A stretch of 39,987 bases of DNA from Deltaproteobacteria bacterium (lineage in GTDB: Bacteria > Desulfobacterota > GWC2-55-46): the NCBI GenBank assembly GCA_016219025.1, contig JACRCM010000066.1:1-39987 (forward strand), read 5' to 3'. Below are positions 14,419 to 22,477 of this stretch, in pieces. The translations under genes and the position numbers were made by a program. The notes under the pieces are model-generated. The model was given only the letters and a program-made list of their open reading frames with translations, was not told the origin of the DNA and made no database searches. Position 1 is the first letter of the stretch; every line of letters begins with the position of its first letter.

Positions 14419-16176
14419 TCATGCCGGCTCCCTGTTCAGGGTTTCAAGCAGCCCGGCCACGTCGAGTATCAAGATGACGTTGCCGTCGCCTGTTATGCAC
14501 GCCCCGGCGATCCCCTCGGTGCCCTTGAGATACTCGCCCATCGACTTCATGACGATCTCCTCCTGGCCGTGCAGCTTATCCACGAGCAGGCCGAACGACC
14601 GCTCGCCGACCCCGGTGATTACGATGTATTTCCAATCGGACGAGGCGGCCCCGGACGGGCGGTCCACGAGCGACTCAAGCCTTATGATGGGATAGACCTT
14701 CTCCCTTATGTGTATGACCTCCTTGCCGCGCACGGTCTTTATCTCGGAACCGGTCACCCTGATGTTCTCTATGACCGTCGAAAGCGGGATGCCGTAGACC
14801 TCTCCGGCGGCCTCCACCGTAAGCGCCTGAATGATGGCGAGCGTAAGCGGCAGGCGGAAGGTTATCCTCGTGCCCTTGCCGATCTCGGAGTCGATGTTTA
14901 TAACGCCGTTGATCCTCGTGATGTTCGTCTTTACCACGTCCATGCCGACGCCGCGCCCGGAGATATTGGAGACCTCCTTGGCCGTTGAAAAGCCCGGCAT
15001 GAATATGAGGTTCAGACATTCCTTGTGCGACAGCGCATCCGCGTCCTCCCTGGCGGCAAGCCCCTTGTCAACCGCGGCCTGCCTGATGACGTTGGGGTCC
15101 ATGCCCCTGCCGTCGTCCGATACCGACACGATTATGTGTCTGCCTTCCTGATATGCGCCGAGCTTTACGGCCCCGGCCCTCGGCTTGCCCGCCGCCTCCC
15201 TCGCATCCGGGGGTTCGAGGCCGTGGTCAACGGCGTTCCTTATGAGATGGACGAGCGGGTCGCCGATCTCCTCGATGACTGTCTTATCCACCTCGGTCTC
15301 TTCACCGCTTACGGTCAGGTCTATTTCCTTATTGTTGTGCCTCGCAAGGTCGCGCACCATGCGCGGAAATTTATTGAAGACCTTGGCGATGGGCTGCATC
15401 CGCATCTTCATTATAGCGAGCTGAAGGTCGGTCGTGACGAGGTCGAGCTGTCCTATAGCCTCTTCCATCTGGCCGGTAAGCTCGGACTCCGAGTAGTTCT
15501 CGTTCATCTTGGTCCCGAGGCGCATGAGCCTATTTCTGGAAAGGACCAGTTCTCCCGCAAGGTTCAAGACCGCGTCGAGCCTGTCGATGTCGACCCGGAT
15601 GCTCTGTTCCTTGTCCTTTGCCTGCGGCGCGTCCTCGGGCCTGGCCTCCCGCGGGGCAGCGGACTCCGCCGGCTCAACAGGGCGCGGCTCTTCTTTTGGA
15701 ATTGGAGCGGGAGCCGCCGGTATTACCGGCGCCGGTATCTCGTCAGGCGACGGTACGGAGGGCGCGGCGGACTTGGGCGCGGCGCCGCCCAGTATGTCAT
15801 GGAGCGAGCTTATGACGTGCTCGACGTTTTCCTGCCTTCCGCTCTTGTCCTTTATGTTCCTGAGGATCTTCTTGATAAGGTCTATGGCGTGAAGGAGGGC
15901 GTCCATTATCACGGGGGTGACGGTCATCTCCCCCTTTCTGAGCTTGTTGAGCACGTCCTCCGCGGCGTGCGTCGCCTCGACCATCTGCGTAAAGCCGAGG
16001 AACCCGGCGGCGCCCTTGATGGTATGCACCGACCTGAAGATGTCGTTCAAGAGCTTCGTGTCGCCGGGGTTCTTTTCGAGGCCGACGAATTTCTGGTCGA
16101 GCGCCTCCAGGGACTCGGACGCCTCGGCGACAAAATCATTTATTATGTCGTCCATCTCGTTGGATGAAAATGACAT
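14419..16176 (-). CDS. cheA: Chemotaxis histidine kinase CheA
   Basis: The 585-residue kinase has an N-terminal HPt domain with the phospho-accepting His51 in SVHTIKGAAGFLG. A Pro/Ala-rich linker covers about 135-190, a P3 dimerisation helix pair follows, then an ATPase domain (HLIRNAVDHGLEPP, DDGRGMDP, GRGVGMDVV). A C-terminal CheW-like regulatory domain (about 450-580) ends the protein. I see no clear P2 CheY-binding domain between HPt and P3; the linker there is low complexity. It phosphorylates CheY and CheB. ATG at 16176 is chosen because GGGAG lies five bases upstream; a TTG start four codons earlier would bury that site. Confidence 0.95.
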   Translation of the reverse strand: MSFSSNEMDDIINDFVAEASESLEALDQKFVGLEKNPGDTKLLNDIFRSVHTIKGAAGFLGFTQMVEATHAAEDVLNKLRKGEMTVTPVIMDALLHAIDLIKKILRNIKDKSGRQENVEHVISSLHDILGGAAPKSAAPSVPSPDEIPAPVIPAAPAPIPKEEPRPVEPAESAAPREARPEDAPQAKDKEQSIRVDIDRLDAVLNLAGELVLSRNRLMRLGTKMNENYSESELTGQMEEAIGQLDLVTTDLQLAIMKMRMQPIAKVFNKFPRMVRDLARHNNKEIDLTVSGEETEVDKTVIEEIGDPLVHLIRNAVDHGLEPPDAREAAGKPRAGAVKLGAYQEGRHIIVSVSDDGRGMDPNVIRQAAVDKGLAAREDADALSHKECLNLIFMPGFSTAKEVSNISGRGVGMDVVKTNITRINGVINIDSEIGKGTRITFRLPLTLAIIQALTVEAAGEVYGIPLSTVIENIRVTGSEIKTVRGKEVIHIREKVYPIIRLESLVDRPSGAASSDWKYIVITGVGERSFGLLVDKLHGQEEIVMKSMGEYLKGTEGIAGACITGDGNVILILDVAGLLETLNREPA

Positions 16177-16190
16177 GCAAGCTCCCAAAG

Positions 16191-16262
16191 GGTTATCGGT
16201 TATCCGTTATCAGTTACCGGCAGGATGCGCTTCACGATAACCTATAACTGATGACCGATAAC
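16191..16262. repeat. GGTTATC heptamer hairpin, 4 + 4 units, between cheZ and cheA
   Basis: This is the clearest member of the family. Left arm units are GGTTATC, GGTTATC, CGTTATC and AGTTACC (16191-16218). Right arm units are CGATAAC, CTATAAC, TGATGAC and CGATAAC (16235-16262). The arms are separated by 16 bp, all units are exactly 7 bp, and the arms are imperfectly complementary. The element fills nearly the whole gap between the two genes. Confidence 0.85.
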
Positions 16263-16265
16263 TGC

Positions 16266-16871
16266 CTACGCCCCAAGTTCCTTCAATATCTTGTCGACCA
16301 CGTCCTGATTCAGCCTCATGGGCTCGGCGGCGTGCGTCTCTTTGAGTTCGTTGAGCATCTCTTTTTTTTCTTCTTTTTTGATGCTGTCCGTAAAATCGAA
16401 GGTTAGCGCGAGTTCGAGGAGTTTGGACTCGATTATCGAGAGGCTGGCTATGACCTTTTTGAGCTTCTGCCCGGTAAGGTCCTGGAAGGACAGATTGGTG
16501 AATATCTCCATCAGGTCCCTCTTCTGCCGGGTGTTTATCCAGTCGAGCTGGACGAGCGCCTCGGACGCCTTCGACCTCTCGGGGTCCGGTATCCCGGCCA
16601 CCCAGCCTGCGAGGGCCTTGATGAGATACTGCGCCTTTTCCTGCTCGAGCATCATGGATTCGAGGAGCGTGATGATGTTGTTGGCCGCGTGTTCGATCTC
16701 GCCGGCCACGGCGGTTATCTGTCTCGACGCCTCCGGAAACTTCTCGGAGCCTATCTTTACGGTGGATTGCAGGCTGTCGAGCCCGTTGCGGGTCTTGTCG
16801 ACGAACCTCACCAGCAAGGAGAGCTCGCCCTTTATCCTCTGCAATGCGTCATTCCAGTTGTTGTCGGCCAT
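16266..16871 (-). CDS. cheZ: CheY-P phosphatase CheZ
   Basis: The 201-residue, almost entirely helical protein has the CheZ catalytic motif FQDLTGQKLKK. This holds the Asp that orients CheY and the Gln that positions the attacking water. The C-terminal helix LNQDVVDKILKELGA matches the CheY-binding tail. CheZ accelerates CheY-P decay and so ends the motor signal. It sits directly between cheY and cheA. GGAG precedes the ATG. The core motif is intact; the rest is divergent from the enterobacterial protein, as is normal outside gammaproteobacteria. Confidence 0.88.
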   Translation of the reverse strand: MADNNWNDALQRIKGELSLLVRFVDKTRNGLDSLQSTVKIGSEKFPEASRQITAVAGEIEHAANNIITLLESMMLEQEKAQYLIKALAGWVAGIPDPERSKASEALVQLDWINTRQKRDLMEIFTNLSFQDLTGQKLKKVIASLSIIESKLLELALTFDFTDSIKKEEKKEMLNELKETHAAEPMRLNQDVVDKILKELGA

Positions 16872-16922
16872 GTCCGTGTCTCCTTTTTATATAACGCGCG
16901 CGCCGCGATATTTTCAGCCGCC

Positions 16923-17327
16923 CTATTTGGACGCGGCCTTGACCTTGGCGAGGATGAGATCTATCCTCTCCTTGAGCACCGCGGCCGTGAACGGCTTTAC
17001 GATGTAATTATTGACCCCGGCCTGCACCGCGTTTATGACGTTCTCCTTCGCGGCCTCGGCCGTTACCATGAGGACGGGCATCGTCCTGATGGACGCCTCG
17101 GCGTCCTGCCTGATGGCCGTGAGGAGTTCGATCCCGGACATGTTGGGCATGTTCCAGTCGGTTATTACGAAGTCGAACCTGCCGCCTTTGAGTTTTTGAA
17201 GCGCGACGTTGCCATCCTCGGCCTCCTCGACGTTATGATAGCCTATCTCCAGGAGGATGTTCTTTATGATCCTCCTCATGGTCGAGAAGTCATCGACGAC
17301 CAATATCCTCATGTTTTGATCGAACAT
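16923..17327 (-). CDS. cheY: Chemotaxis response regulator CheY
   Basis: The 134-residue single receiver domain has the acidic pair Asp12/Asp13, the phospho-acceptor Asp57 in [12 protein letters not shown], a Thr in MVTAEA and Lys in VKPFTAA. DWNMPNM and the [12 protein letters not shown] start closely resemble motor-binding CheY proteins. Phosphorylated CheY binds FliM and FliN, both encoded in this cluster, to change flagellar rotation. AGGAGG precedes the ATG. It stands immediately before cheZ, the expected phosphatase partner. Confidence 0.94.
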   Translation of the reverse strand: MFDQNMRILVVDDFSTMRRIIKNILLEIGYHNVEEAEDGNVALQKLKGGRFDFVITDWNMPNMSGIELLTAIRQDAEASIRTMPVLMVTAEAAKENVINAVQAGVNNYIVKPFTAAVLKERIDLILAKVKAASK

Positions 17328-17404
17328 TATAATGGCCTCCTTTAACCCGTAACAGGCAACCGGATTATGCCCGCATGCCTTTCATATAACGCATTCTACA
17401 GCGT

Positions 17405-17767
17405 TTACAATAACTTTTCAATCTCATAAAGGAGCCGCTGCGGCGAAAACGGTTTTGTGAGATACGCCGTGACCCCGGCGTCGAACCCCATCTTCCTGTC
17501 GGCGTCCCCGGACTCGGTCGTGACCATGATTATCGGAAGCTCCCTGTAGACCTCCTGCCCGCGCAGGCTCCTTGAGAATTCAAGGCCGTCCATCTGCGGC
17601 ATATTGAGGTCGGTCACCACGAGGTCCACCGGATTCTCGGCCATGACCTCAAGCGCCTCTAGCCCGTTGGAGGCCGCCAATATCTTATAGCCCCGCTCCC
17701 TGACGATATACGACAGGAGTTTGCGCGTGGTGTCGCAGTCGTCAACTATCAATATTCTTTTCTCCAT
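17405..17767 (-). CDS. Second CheY-like receiver protein
   Basis: The 120-residue single receiver domain has Asp9/Asp10, phospho-acceptor Asp53 in VVTDLNMPQMDG, Thr in MVTTES and Lys in LTKPFSP. It differs clearly from the neighbouring CheY: it has DLNMPQM rather than DWNMPNM and lacks the CheY-like N-terminus. It may be a phosphate sink, an adaptation regulator or a partner of CheR. ATG at 17767 is chosen because AGGAGGGG precedes it; the longer reading frame upstream overlaps cheR and lacks family similarity. Confidence 0.85.
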   Translation of the reverse strand: MEKRILIVDDCDTTRKLLSYIVRERGYKILAASNGLEALEVMAENPVDLVVTDLNMPQMDGLEFSRSLRGQEVYRELPIIMVTTESGDADRKMGFDAGVTAYLTKPFSPQRLLYEIEKLL

Positions 17768-17852
17768 CCATCCCCTCCTGCTCCTCGTCAGGCGGTTTGC
17801 CTTCGGCAAATCAGCCTGCGCCTGCGCATGTCCGCGACCGTCTTCGTAACCG

Positions 17853-18713
17853 CTATGATTTCTGATACACCACCGAACGCTCGATGGACACCGGCCTGAA
17901 GAGCCTTGTGATGTTGTGCAGCGACTCGGAGAACCCCACGAGCAGGTATCCGCCCTTGACGAGGCTGTCATAGAGGTGGCTGCATACCTTCTTCTTCGAG
18001 GCCTCGTCGAAGTAGATGAGCACGTTGCGGCAGAAGACCACGTCCATGCCCCTCACCGCCCTTGTCTCCGCCGTCTCAAAGAGGTTGATGCTCCTGTACT
18101 TGACGACCTCCTGCACCCGGCCGTTCACCATGAAATTGTCACCGTCAGGGACGAAATATTTGCGGAGATAGACCTCGGGGGTATTGCGGAGCGAATACCT
18201 GTCATACCGGGCGGATTGCGCGGTCTTGAGCACCACGTCGCTCAAGTCGCTGCCGATGATCTCTATGGTGATGCCCATCTTACAGATGAGCGGCTCCTCC
18301 ATGAGCATCATGGCGAGGGTATACGGTTCCTCGCCGGTCGAACACGCGGCGCTCCAGATGCGGATGTGCTTGCCGCCGGAGGCGAGCTTGGCCTCGATAA
18401 GGCGCGGTATTACCCCGCCCTTGAACACGTCGAGCTGCACGGGGTCGCGGAAAAAGGACGTCTCGTTCGTGACGACGGAATTGAGGAGGTGCCTGAATTC
18501 GGCCTCGCGCGCCGGGTCGTAGGTCAGAAAATAATAGTAGTCCTCGAAGGTCTTGAGGTTGCGCTCCTCGAGCCTTCTCATCAGCCTGGTCTCCAGGAGA
18601 TACTTCTTCGTCTCCGCGAACGCGATCCCGCTCCTCGCGTATATGACGTCGCGCAGAAAGCGGAAGGTGTCGTTGGAGAGTTTGGGCTTGCTGTTGAGGC
18701 CGAGCGTCAGCAT
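17853..18713 (-). CDS. cheR: Chemotaxis methyltransferase CheR
   Basis: The 286-residue S-adenosylmethionine-dependent enzyme methylates glutamates of MCPs. A helical N-terminal domain (FRFLRDVIYARSGIAF, KYLLETRLMRRL) precedes the SAM-binding Rossmann domain with WSAACSTGEEPYTLAM. DVVFCRNVLIYFDE and the terminal GGYLLVGFSESL are also typical. Its ATG overlaps the stop of the HEAT-repeat gene by 7 bp, so the two are translationally coupled. It pairs functionally with the CheB encoded downstream. Confidence 0.95.
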   Translation of the reverse strand: MLTLGLNSKPKLSNDTFRFLRDVIYARSGIAFAETKKYLLETRLMRRLEERNLKTFEDYYYFLTYDPAREAEFRHLLNSVVTNETSFFRDPVQLDVFKGGVIPRLIEAKLASGGKHIRIWSAACSTGEEPYTLAMMLMEEPLICKMGITIEIIGSDLSDVVLKTAQSARYDRYSLRNTPEVYLRKYFVPDGDNFMVNGRVQEVVKYRSINLFETAETRAVRGMDVVFCRNVLIYFDEASKKKVCSHLYDSLVKGGYLLVGFSESLHNITRLFRPVSIERSVVYQKS

Positions 18714-20647
18714 CTCAATATCCCTATTGCCGCCTCGGCGGCGGCCCTGACGTTTTGATCGGGGTGATCGAGATACCGCTCCAGCACCGGCACGGCCTTC
18801 ATCGAGCCGATGGACGCGAGGGCGCGGGCCGCCGCGGCCTTTACCGGGGGCTCGTCGCCGATGAGGAGTTCCGTTATAGCGGCCTCCGCCTCGGAGGCGC
18901 GCATCTCGCCCAGGAGGAGCGCGGCGTTATACCTCACCCAGAGATTCCCGTCCTTTAGCGCGCCCATGAGCGCCAGCCTTATCTTATCGCCCGACCACCC
19001 GCCGAGCGCCTTCATTACCGAGAGCTTGACCTCGTCGTCGCCGTCCTTGAGGCCGGCTATGACCGCGTCCGCGGCGTCCGGGATGCCTATCCTCGCAAGG
19101 GCGTTGTATACGGCCTTTCGCACGCCGCCGCTCTTGTCGGCGGCCGCGGCCCGTAGACACGCGACCGCCTCCTCGTCCCCTATGAGGCCGAGCCCGCGCG
19201 CCGACATCTCCCGCAACTGTTCGTTCGGGCCGCAGAGGAGCGCATAGAACCCGCGCTTTACGGCGTCGGAGGGTATGGACGCGAGCACGTCCGTTATCTC
19301 CTCCATGACGTCCCTGTAGACCTCGGCGCGGAGCGACTCAAAGAGCGGCGTGACCGCCCCTTCGCCCGCAAGGGACGCCAGCGCCCTCGCGGCTATCTTC
19401 CTGGCGTGGCCGTCCCGGCTGTGCAGGGATTTGGCCAGCACCTCGATCGACCCTATGGAGCCTATCGACTCAAGGGCTGAGACCACATCGCGGAGGTCCT
19501 GTTTTCCGGCCGTCTCCATGAGGTCTTCGAGGACCGGCACGGCCTCGGCGGATTTCATGGCGCCCATGGCCCTTACGGCGATCCTGAAATTCTTACCGCC
19601 GCGCTTGAGCTCCCCGGCGAGTACCGGCATGACGGGACGCGCGGGGTGCAGCGTTCGCATCGCCATTGATATAGAGACAATGGCGTCGACGATGACCGTC
19701 TCTTCATCTTCGTTGATTTCCTTGACGGAGTTGAGGAAACCGAAGACCTTCGGGAGTCCCTCCGGCGTCTTGAGGAGCCCGAGGCCGCGCATGGCCTCTA
19801 TCTTCACCGGCCTCTCGCACTCGCCCATCGCCTTGCCGAAAAAATCGAAATAGACCCGCCTGAACTCGTCCGAGGGCTTGAAGTCGGACGCCGGGGAGAA
19901 CGCCTTTTCAAGGAGCTCGACGACCGCGCCCACGCCGCTCAGGACGCCGCTTCTTACCAGCGGTTTGAGTTTGAGGAGGATCCTGGCGGAATCAGCCGGC
20001 CCCGCGAACTTGCTCACGGCGTCGACCGCCGCCTCGCGCGCAAGCCCGGAGTCCCGCTCTATGATTTCAAGGAGCCTGGGCAGCGATGCCCTGTCCTGCA
20101 GATGCCCCAGCCCTTCTATAGCCGAGAATCTCACCCACTCCTCCCTGTCGCCGAGCGCCTCAAGAAGGACCGCCGCCGAGTCCGGCGCCTTTATCCTGCC
20201 GAGGCAGACCGCGACCGAGGCGCGGACGTTGGGGTTAGCGTGATGGAGGAGCCCCATGAGCATCGACACGGCCCGCGCCTCCTTCATACCCGCGAGGATG
20301 TCGACGGCGAACTTCACCACGTCGTCGTCAGGGTCGTGGAGGAGCACGGATATCGCCGGGAGTATCACTGAGCCGAGCTGCTGGAGCACCTCTATGGCGA
20401 TATTGCGGAGCGCAGGCTCGGAAGAGCGCAGGAGCGGCGCGACGCACACGGCGACGGCCTCCCCGCCGATGGCCACGAGAGCGTTGAGCGCGGCCTCCTT
20501 CACCCCGGCGTCCGGGTCGCGCAGCACCTCCACGAGGCCGGGTATGGACTCCCTGTCCTTCCGTTCCCCGATGGCCTCGCACGCCGACCTTCGCAGCTCT
20601 GGTTCCGCCGAATGGAGATTCGCCATGACCGCGTCTTTGCCGTTCAT
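18707..20647 (-). CDS. HEAT-repeat protein of the chemotaxis operon
   Basis: The 646-residue soluble protein consists almost wholly of HEAT/PBS-lyase-type repeats of about 31 residues, as in LRDPDAGVKEAALNALVAIG and LGDREEWVRFSAIEGLGHL. They recur from residue 10 to the C-terminus (NVRAAAEAAIGIL), with a less regular stretch at about 230-330. Such solenoids are protein-protein scaffolds; no catalytic motif is visible. ATG at 20647 follows a GAGGCGG sequence and is preferred to one 24 bp upstream. It lies between fliA and cheR and overlaps cheR, so a scaffold or adaptor role in chemotaxis signalling is plausible but not shown. Confidence 0.82.
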   Translation of the reverse strand: MNGKDAVMANLHSAEPELRRSACEAIGERKDRESIPGLVEVLRDPDAGVKEAALNALVAIGGEAVAVCVAPLLRSSEPALRNIAIEVLQQLGSVILPAISVLLHDPDDDVVKFAVDILAGMKEARAVSMLMGLLHHANPNVRASVAVCLGRIKAPDSAAVLLEALGDREEWVRFSAIEGLGHLQDRASLPRLLEIIERDSGLAREAAVDAVSKFAGPADSARILLKLKPLVRSGVLSGVGAVVELLEKAFSPASDFKPSDEFRRVYFDFFGKAMGECERPVKIEAMRGLGLLKTPEGLPKVFGFLNSVKEINEDEETVIVDAIVSISMAMRTLHPARPVMPVLAGELKRGGKNFRIAVRAMGAMKSAEAVPVLEDLMETAGKQDLRDVVSALESIGSIGSIEVLAKSLHSRDGHARKIAARALASLAGEGAVTPLFESLRAEVYRDVMEEITDVLASIPSDAVKRGFYALLCGPNEQLREMSARGLGLIGDEEAVACLRAAAADKSGGVRKAVYNALARIGIPDAADAVIAGLKDGDDEVKLSVMKALGGWSGDKIRLALMGALKDGNLWVRYNAALLLGEMRASEAEAAITELLIGDEPPVKAAAARALASIGSMKAVPVLERYLDHPDQNVRAAAEAAIGILRC

Positions 20648-20754
20648 ATCGCCGCCTCTCGCATCTTTCATCTTGTTGTCACGCCCGTTGCCGCTTATTT
20701 AAACCGCTTATTGTTTATCGGATGAATGCGAAAATTCTTGAAGGCCGTGTCCCG

Positions 20755-21486
20755 TCACTCCGCCATAAATCCCTTGAGCCGGGCCTTGAGCCTGTGCATG
20801 GTCTGGCTGTGCAGTTGACAGACCCGCGACTCCGTAATCTCCATGACCTTGCCTATCTCCTTGAGCGTAAGCTCGTCGTAGTAATAAAGCGCGATTATGA
20901 GCTTTTCCTTCTCAGGCAGGCCGGCCACCGCCTCGGAGACGGTCTTTTTAAGTTCCATGAGTTTGGCCGCCGCGACCGGGTCCGCGCCGTTGGGGTCTTT
21001 GATGCAGTCGAGTATGTCCATGCCTTCATCGCTGCCTGCGACGCCCATGTCCTCGAGGTTCAACACGCCCAGGGACGCGACCTCGCTCAGCATGGAGTGC
21101 AGCTCTTCCGTGCTTATATGGAGCGCCTTGGCCACCTCCTCGGCCTCGGCCGGCCTGCCGGTGCGCCGTTCCACCTCGCCGTATGCGCGTTCGAGGTTGT
21201 TGGACTTGTCCCGCATGGACCTCGTCATCCAGTCCATGCTCCTGAGCTCGTCCATTATAGCGCCGCGCACCCTGATGGAGGCGTATGTGTTGAACTGGAC
21301 GCCCCTTCCAGCATCGAACCGCTCCAGCGCCTCCATGAGGCCGATCATGCCCGCGCCGATGAGGTCGTTCACGTCCACGTGCGGAGGCAGGTTCACGGCC
21401 ACCTGGTAAGCGATGATCTTCACCAGGTGCATGTGGTCGTTCAAGAGCTTCTCTCTGTCTATCCGCGCCGTCTCGCTTGTTTTCAT
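20755..21486 (-). CDS. fliA: Flagellar sigma-28 factor FliA
   Basis: The 243-residue sigma factor has region 2 (NDLIGAGMIGLMEALERFD, FNTYASIRVRGAIMDELR), region 3 (TGRPAEAEEVAKALHIS) and region 4 with a helix-turn-helix (LTLKEIGKVMEITESRVCQLH). The sequence MDELRSMDWMTRSMR is characteristic of FliA/WhiG-type sigma factors. It would read the sigma-28 promoter found upstream of flgM. ATG at 21486 is preferred to the much longer frame, which runs into flhG. GGAAGG is close to the start. The 20-bp gap to flhG indicates one transcript. Confidence 0.94.
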   Translation of the reverse strand: MKTSETARIDREKLLNDHMHLVKIIAYQVAVNLPPHVDVNDLIGAGMIGLMEALERFDAGRGVQFNTYASIRVRGAIMDELRSMDWMTRSMRDKSNNLERAYGEVERRTGRPAEAEEVAKALHISTEELHSMLSEVASLGVLNLEDMGVAGSDEGMDILDCIKDPNGADPVAAAKLMELKKTVSEAVAGLPEKEKLIIALYYYDELTLKEIGKVMEITESRVCQLHSQTMHRLKARLKGFMAE

Positions 21487-21506
21487 GCCTTCCGGGTTAC
21501 GGGCTG

Positions 21507-22373
21507 CTAATATCCCTTGTTCACGACGTTTCGCCAGAAGAGCTGCATCCCGCCCTTGATGCCGGTCGGCGGCGCGTGTTCGAGCGCTGCTGCAGCGACC
21601 TCGCGGAAGCACGCGCTTGCCCTGGAGTCGGGGAAGAGTTCCATGACCGCCTTCTGCCTGGCCACGGCCTTAGGCACGCATTCGTCCTGGAGGACGCATC
21701 CGAGATAATCTATCGAGACGTTGAGGAACCTGTCCGCGGCCCCGCATATATTGCGATAGACGGCGAGGCCGTGTTTTTTCGTCTTCGCGCAGTTTACGAT
21801 GAGCTTGAACGACCGTTCCCCGTGGCGTCCGAGGAGCACCTTCATCAAGGCGTAGGCGTCGGTAATGGCCGTCGGTTCCGGCGTTACAACGATGATTATC
21901 TCGCGGGAGGCGGCGTTGAAGAAGAGCACGTTGCCGGATATCCCGGCGGCCGTGTCTATGAGCATGAGGTCGAACGCGCCTTCCGAGGCGGCGTAGGACT
22001 CAAGGTGGGAGATGACGGCGAGCCGCTCCCCGGCCCCGAGGTCGGTAAGCTCGCAGACCCCGGAGCTTGCGGGGAGTATCTTTATGCCCGCCGGCCCGTC
22101 GACCACTACGTCCGACATGGCCTTCTCGCCCCGGAGCACGTGCCCTACGTTGTATTGCGGGGCCAGTCCGAGGAGCACGTCGATGTTCCCGAGGCCGAGG
22201 TCGGCGTCGAGCACCAGACACCTCTTGCCCGCCCTGGCGAAGGCTATGGCCATGTTGACGACGGCGTTAGTCTTGCCGACGCCGCCCTTGCCGCTGGTAA
22301 CCGAGATGACCCTCACCTGCGCCTGATCGCCGCCGCGGGCCGGAGGAGAATTTTCGTTGGATGCGTCGTTCAT
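21507..22373 (-). CDS. flhG: MinD/ParA-family ATPase FlhG (FleN), shortened N-terminus
   Basis: The 288-residue P-loop ATPase has the deviant Walker A motif SGKGGVGKTN and DADLGLGNIDVLLG. It also has LIDTAAGISGNV and the VTPEPTAITDAYALMK stretch typical of FlhG. FlhG controls flagellar number and placement with the SRP-type GTPase FlhF. Normally a conserved N-terminal DQAxxLR helix of about 20 residues stimulates FlhF. Here DQAQ runs straight into the first beta strand (VRVISVTSG), so that helix is lost, and flhF is absent from the adjacent position. A heptamer repeat starts five bases before the ATG, with no clear ribosome binding site. Confidence 0.88.
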   Translation of the reverse strand: MNDASNENSPPARGGDQAQVRVISVTSGKGGVGKTNAVVNMAIAFARAGKRCLVLDADLGLGNIDVLLGLAPQYNVGHVLRGEKAMSDVVVDGPAGIKILPASSGVCELTDLGAGERLAVISHLESYAASEGAFDLMLIDTAAGISGNVLFFNAASREIIIVVTPEPTAITDAYALMKVLLGRHGERSFKLIVNCAKTKKHGLAVYRNICGAADRFLNVSIDYLGCVLQDECVPKAVARQKAVMELFPDSRASACFREVAAAALEHAPPTGIKGGMQLFWRNVVNKGY

Positions 22374-22378
22374 GATTC

Positions 22379-22474
22379 AGTTATCAGTTATCGGTTGTCG
22401 GTAATGCTAAGATGCTCAGGCTGCCTGTTACCGGTCTTGTCCTTACTGATAACCGATAACCGTCCACGGATAAC
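22379..22474. repeat. GGTTATC heptamer hairpin between flhG and flhA
   Basis: Left arm units AGTTATC, AGTTATC, GGTTGTC and GGTAATG (22379-22406) face right arm units TGATAAC, CGATAAC, CGTCCAC and GGATAAC (22447-22474). The 40-bp centre includes TGTTACCGG, another degenerate unit. The element occupies essentially all of the 104-bp gap where flhF would be expected. Confidence 0.8.
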
Positions 22475-22477
22475 CGT

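Noticed and set aside
14302-16262. ACCGATAACC units read as sigma-28 -10 boxes (GCCGATAA-like) in the che region
   Set aside because: No TAAA lies 15 bp upstream of them in any orientation, and the resemblance is a by-product of the heptamer sequence.
17768-17971. N-terminal extension of the second CheY-like protein
   Set aside because: The extra 68 residues overlap cheR in another frame, are unlike any receiver protein, and a strong AGGAGGGG site stands before the ATG at 17767.
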